Program-made: the position numbers and the translations under genes
Notes under the pieces: generated by a model
Databases searched by the model: none
The model's input: the letters and a program-made list of their open reading frames with translations, nothing else
Told to the model about the DNA's origin: nothing
Assembly: GCA_030671745.1 (NCBI GenBank)
Contig: DAOVHT010000051.1
Span: forward strand, 1 to 7,116
Reading direction: 5' to 3'
Source: Candidatus Nanohaloarchaea archaeon
GTDB lineage: Archaea > EX4484-52 > GLR71
Length of the DNA stretch: 7,116 bases
Shown here: in pieces, positions 4,141-7,116 of the stretch
Position numbering within the stretch: position 1 is the first letter of the stretch
How the letters are laid out: the number at the start of each line of letters is the position of its first letter

Positions 4141-6543
4141 ATGGGAAAAAAGACAGATACTCTTGATATATCGGGGATGGACTGTGCATCTTGCGCACTA
4201 AATATTGAGAATGCATTGAATCGGATCGATGGTGTCTCCGATGCAAATGTCAATTTTGCAGTTGAGAAAGCTACAGTCAATTATGAGGATGAAAAGACGT
4301 CCATAACTGAGATCATTTCAAAGATAAACAAGCTTGGGTATAAGGCGAAAGCTATCGATGGGAAAACTGATGTGGGAAAAACTACAGGCATCATTAAGGC
4401 TGATATCACAGTCAAAGGGATGCATTGTGCATCTTGCGCACTCAATACTGAGAACGCATTCAAGAAAGTTGATGGTGTAAAGAAAGTGTCTGTCAATTTT
4501 GCGACTGAGACTATGAATCTGGAGTATGATCCTGAGATGTTGACTGAGAAAAAGATTCTGAAAAATATAAAGGGTCTTGGATATAAAGGCGCTTTTTCAG
4601 GTGAGGCAAAAGATGATAAAAAAATTGATGAGATAAGTCAGCAGAAACGAAATCTGATAATTGGTGCGATATTGAGTTCTCCTGTATTTTTGCTCAGTAT
4701 GGTATTCATGGATTTTCCGTTCAACCATTATATCCAGCTTCTTCTTACTACTCCTGTACTTTTCTATGTAGGTCGACAGTTTTTCAGGGGTACATATTTC
4801 GCACTTAAAAATAAGTCTGCAAACATGGATGTACTGATTGCTCTTGGTACGTCATCTGCGTACTTCTACAGTATACTTGCACTGTTCGTATTGGGTGGTG
4901 CAGTATTCTTTGAGACGACTGCATTGCTGATCACGTTTGTCGTACTGGGTAAATATCTTGAGGCAAAAGCAAAAGGTAAGACGAGTGACGCGATAAAAAA
5001 GTTGATAGGGCTCCAGGCAAAGACTGCAAAGGTAATCCGAGACGGTAAAGAGATGGATATACCTATTGAGGAGGTCATTGTCGGGGATATAATCATTGTC
5101 AAACCCGGTGAGAAAGTGCCGGTTGATGGTGTAGCCATAGATGGTGATTCATCAGTTGATGAGTCGATGATAACTGGGGAGAGCATGCCTGTCAAAAAGG
5201 TCAAGGGTGACACTGTAATCGGGGCCACGATAAACAAGAATGGTGTCATAAAATTTAAGGCAACAAAGATTGGCGCTGATACGGCACTTGCGCACATCAT
5301 CAAGTTTGTTCGCGATGCACAGGGGTCAAAAGCGCCAATACAAAGGTATGCAGACATGATCTCTGGGTATTTTGTCCAGGGTGTGGTGGTATTGTCTCTT
5401 CTGACATTTGCAATCTGGTATTTTGTTGTGGGTTCAACTTTCCTTGGCGCCTTCCTGCCTGCAATCGCGGTATTGGTCATTGCATGCCCGTGCGCGTTAG
5501 GTCTTGCAACTCCGACTGCCATAATGGTCGGGACTGGTGTGGGTGCTGAGAAAGGTATACTTATCAAGGGCGGTTCGGCTTTAGAGAGTGTATACAAGAT
5601 AAGATCAATCGTGTTTGATAAGACAGGTACATTGACAAAAGGCAAACCTGAGGTTACAGACATCATAACTTTGGGTGACCTTGATGAAAATGAACTGCTT
5701 AAAGTATCGGCCATAGTTGAGAAACATTCTGAACATCCTTTAGGTGAAGCTATCGTGCAAAGTGCTGGATCAAGGAATATCAAGATTATTGAACCTGAAA
5801 AGTTCAAGGCGATATCAGGTCATGGTGTTGAATGTGTCTACAAGGGCAAGAAAGTCTTGCTCGGGAACAGGAAACTCATGTCTGAGGAAAAGATAGGTTA
5901 TTCAAAGACTATAACTGATCAGATGGAAAAGCTTGAGGATGAAGGGAAGACTGCCATGCTTGTGGCTTACGGCGGGAAACTGTCCGGTATAATAGCTGTT
6001 GCTGACACTATCAAAGAGAACTCTTTTGATGCTGTTGCCGGTCTCAAGGCGATGGGCATAGATGTGACAATGATAACCGGGGACAATAAGAGGACCGCCA
6101 ATGCAATCGCTAAAAAGGCAGGAATTGACAATGTGCTGTCTGAAGTGTTGCCTGAGGATAAGGCAAAAAACATCAAGAGATTGCAGGAGTCAGGAAACAA
6201 AGTTGCCATGGTGGGGGACGGTATAAATGATGCGCCTGCACTTGCACAATCTGATGTGGGGATCGCTTTAGGGTCTGGGACTGATGTCGCTATTGAGACG
6301 GGTGACATTGTGCTTGTCAAGAATGATCTGCGTGATGTGGTCGGCGCTATAAAGCTCAGTAAGGCTACAATGGCTAAGATCAAGCAGAACATGTTCTGGG
6401 CACTGTTCTATAACTCAATTGGGATTCCTATCGCTGCATTCGGGTATCTTAAACCTGAGTTTGCAGCTCTTGCGATGGCAATGTCGTCAGTCAGTGTCGT
6501 GACCAATTCGTTGCTTCTTAAAAGGTTCAGGAAGAAGATCTGA
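4141..6543 (+). CDS. copA: Cu(+)-exporting P1B-type ATPase with two HMA domains
   Basis: An 800-residue copper pump of usual full length. Two N-terminal heavy-metal-associated domains carry GMDCASC (C15, C18) and GMHCASC (C96, C99). About eight membrane helices follow (near 171-191, 196-213, 229-251, 255-273, 409-431, 433-460, 751-769, 773-793). Catalytic parts are TGES (345-348, actuator), the CPC metal site (C449, C451), DKTGT with phosphorylated D493, HP (532-533), TGD (646-648) and GDGIND (692-697). YN in helix 7 (757-758) and MSS in helix 8 (781-783) are the Cu(+)-site residues of the P1B-1 subgroup, so the substrate is Cu(+), possibly also Ag(+). It acts in the cell membrane, exporting metal with ATP. 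The preceding PadR-TRASH gene should control it. The start could be ATG 4141 or 4132 (three residues longer); upstream ATG 4084 would overlap the regulator by 56 bp and is unlikely. Confidence 0.97.
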   Translation: MGKKTDTLDISGMDCASCALNIENALNRIDGVSDANVNFAVEKATVNYEDEKTSITEIISKINKLGYKAKAIDGKTDVGKTTGIIKADITVKGMHCASCALNTENAFKKVDGVKKVSVNFATETMNLEYDPEMLTEKKILKNIKGLGYKGAFSGEAKDDKKIDEISQQKRNLIIGAILSSPVFLLSMVFMDFPFNHYIQLLLTTPVLFYVGRQFFRGTYFALKNKSANMDVLIALGTSSAYFYSILALFVLGGAVFFETTALLITFVVLGKYLEAKAKGKTSDAIKKLIGLQAKTAKVIRDGKEMDIPIEEVIVGDIIIVKPGEKVPVDGVAIDGDSSVDESMITGESMPVKKVKGDTVIGATINKNGVIKFKATKIGADTALAHIIKFVRDAQGSKAPIQRYADMISGYFVQGVVVLSLLTFAIWYFVVGSTFLGAFLPAIAVLVIACPCALGLATPTAIMVGTGVGAEKGILIKGGSALESVYKIRSIVFDKTGTLTKGKPEVTDIITLGDLDENELLKVSAIVEKHSEHPLGEAIVQSAGSRNIKIIEPEKFKAISGHGVECVYKGKKVLLGNRKLMSEEKIGYSKTITDQMEKLEDEGKTAMLVAYGGKLSGIIAVADTIKENSFDAVAGLKAMGIDVTMITGDNKRTANAIAKKAGIDNVLSEVLPEDKAKNIKRLQESGNKVAMVGDGINDAPALAQSDVGIALGSGTDVAIETGDIVLVKNDLRDVVGAIKLSKATMAKIKQNMFWALFYNSIGIPIAAFGYLKPEFAALAMAMSSVSVVTNSLLLKRFRKKI

Positions 6544-6569
6544 TAGATTTTTTATCTATCTTTTTTTTT
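6542..6569 (+). terminator. Hairpin plus nine T's ending the copper operon
   Basis: Stem arms GATAGAT (6542-6548) and ATCTATC (6554-6560) pair perfectly around a T5 loop and are followed by nine T's (6561-6569). The stem begins on the copA stop codon, and the T run reaches the nadM stop codon on the other strand. It looks like an intrinsic terminator for the plus strand only; read from the minus strand the arms are followed by no T run. Confidence 0.7.
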
Positions 6570-7041
6570 ATTTGTTTAGATGTTCAAACACTTTATTAGG
6601 CACTAGATGTCTTATCTCTTTTTTTTCTTTTATGCGCAATCGGATATTAGTTCCGTTCAGGATCTCTTTGTCAAGGAAGTCTGGTTCTTCAACTGTGCAG
6701 AAAGGTTCCATGCAGCGCCTTGTCCATTCATTGCCACTGTAGGTGATTGTTGCATCAGGCGCGATCTGTTTCAGGTTCTTGATCCAGTCATCGTCGTCTG
6801 TGTGGTCGTCAAGGCCTGTTATTGAGATTTTTCCGGTGTTTATAAGGTCTGTTAAAGTCTTAGAAATGATTTCTTTTCGGGTCTCAAAAGATAAGGGGTT
6901 ATCATCTGTGTCTTTCTTGTCTGCGCTACCTATTATTATGTGGAGGTGGTCTATGTCATCTCGCTCAATAATATTTTTGATCGCATTGACATGACCGTTG
7001 TGCAATGGTTGGAACCTGCCGACAAAAACTGCTTTTTTCAT
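6568..7041 (-). CDS. nadM: Nicotinamide-nucleotide adenylyltransferase, archaeal type
   Basis: A 157-residue enzyme of the HxGH nucleotidyltransferase superfamily that joins NMN and ATP to make NAD+ and pyrophosphate, in the cytoplasm. GRFQPLHNGH (residues 8-17, with H14 and H17) is the ATP-binding HxGH motif. IIIGSADKK (35-43), NPLSFETR (48-55), YSGN (101-104), GTNIR (130-134) and HLVP (145-148) match the order of motifs in archaeal NadM proteins, for example that of Methanocaldococcus jannaschii. Length is about normal (M. jannaschii about 168). I chose ATG 7041 because it puts two lysines before the first strand, as in relatives, and suits a leaderless promoter; ATG 7050 or TTG 7053 would add three or four residues. 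It converges on copA with only 24 bases between the stops and has no evident functional link to it. The insert HTDDDD (80-85) is unusually acidic. Confidence 0.93.
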   Translation of the reverse strand: MKKAVFVGRFQPLHNGHVNAIKNIIERDDIDHLHIIIGSADKKDTDDNPLSFETRKEIISKTLTDLINTGKISITGLDDHTDDDDWIKNLKQIAPDATITYSGNEWTRRCMEPFCTVEEPDFLDKEILNGTNIRLRIKEKKEIRHLVPNKVFEHLNK

Positions 7042-7060
7042 AAGTATCATCAATTATTGG

Positions 7061-7077
7061 ATATAATCAATTATAAG
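7061..7077 (-). promoter_or_regulatory. Probable TATA region of nadM
   Basis: Two overlapping TATA-like elements on the minus strand, CTTATAA (7077-7071) and ATTATAT (7067-7061), are centred about 32 and 23 bases before ATG 7041. The first would start transcription near 7047, giving a leader of a few bases; the second would start it at or just past the ATG. The first is preferred; both point to a nearly leaderless message. Confidence 0.45.
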
Positions 7078-7095
7078 ATGAGATAAGTGATTTCT

Positions 7096-7114
7096 CAAAC
7101 ATTTTAAATGTTTG
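7096..7114. repeat. Perfect 19-bp palindrome upstream of nadM
   Basis: Arms CAAACATTT (7096-7104) and AAATGTTTG (7106-7114) pair over all nine positions around a single T. It lies about 55 bases before the nadM start, upstream of the TATA region. It may be an operator for nadM or for a gene beyond the window, a divergent promoter (its centre reads TTTTAAAT), or a hairpin at the end of a neighbouring transcript. Confidence 0.45.
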
Positions 7115-7116
7115 TA

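Noticed and set aside
4866..5807. Long open frame on the minus strand (313 codons)
   Set aside because: It lies entirely antisense to copA, whose motifs are complete across this stretch; the translation is low-complexity Ser/Thr/Pro-rich with no recognisable domain.
5967..6392. Minus-strand open frame (141 codons)
   Set aside because: Antisense shadow of the copA phosphorylation/ATP-binding region, with no domain or promoter.
6607..6994. Two plus-strand open frames opposite nadM
   Set aside because: Shadows of nadM; no motifs and no ribosome-binding site.

Overview
The window looks archaeal. The XPD/Rad3-type helicase, the archaeal-type NMN adenylyltransferase, the winged-helix nucleotidyltransferase/HEPN pair and the PadR-TRASH regulator are all archaeal in flavour. 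Several genes have a TATA-like box centred about 25-28 bases before a start codon, as expected for leaderless archaeal transcripts. The exact lineage cannot be fixed from the sequence; an uncultivated euryarchaeal or DPANN-type genome is a guess.

Layout. Bases 2-1673 (+) carry the 3' part of a helicase gene cut by the window edge, followed 7 bases later by a SprT-like HExxH metalloprotease. This looks like a DNA-repair pair. Its 3' end overlaps by 50 bp the 3' end of a convergent GDT1/UPF0016 cation-transporter gene (1624-2187, -). Bases 2188-2473 form a divergent, A/T-rich intergenic region with a TATA box for each flanking gene, an 8-bp-arm inverted repeat, short direct repeats and a doubtful 22-codon ORF. 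Bases 2474-3563 (+) hold two overlapping A/T-rich genes: a winged-helix plus minimal nucleotidyltransferase protein with an exact GSX10DXD signature, and a HEPN-domain protein. They resemble MntA/HepT-type toxin-antitoxin pairs, but the HEPN protein has Tyr where the ribonuclease His is expected. An A/T hairpin follows.

Bases 3656-6569 (+) form a compact copper-homeostasis operon. It has a near-perfect 22-bp palindrome, a TATA box, a PadR-type winged-helix regulator ending in a TRASH metal-binding module, a complete Cu(+)-exporting P1B ATPase with two tandem HMA domains, and a hairpin plus nine T's as terminator. The likely logic is that the TRASH cysteines sense copper, the PadR domain binds the upstream palindrome, and the ATPase exports the metal. 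Convergent to it, nadM (6568-7041, -) makes NAD from NMN and ATP. Its upstream region ends in a perfect 19-bp palindrome at the window edge.

The most interesting items are the PadR-TRASH regulator with its candidate operator, and the winged-helix-MNT/HEPN pair with its altered active-site motif. No wholly new multi-gene system can be demonstrated from the sequence alone.
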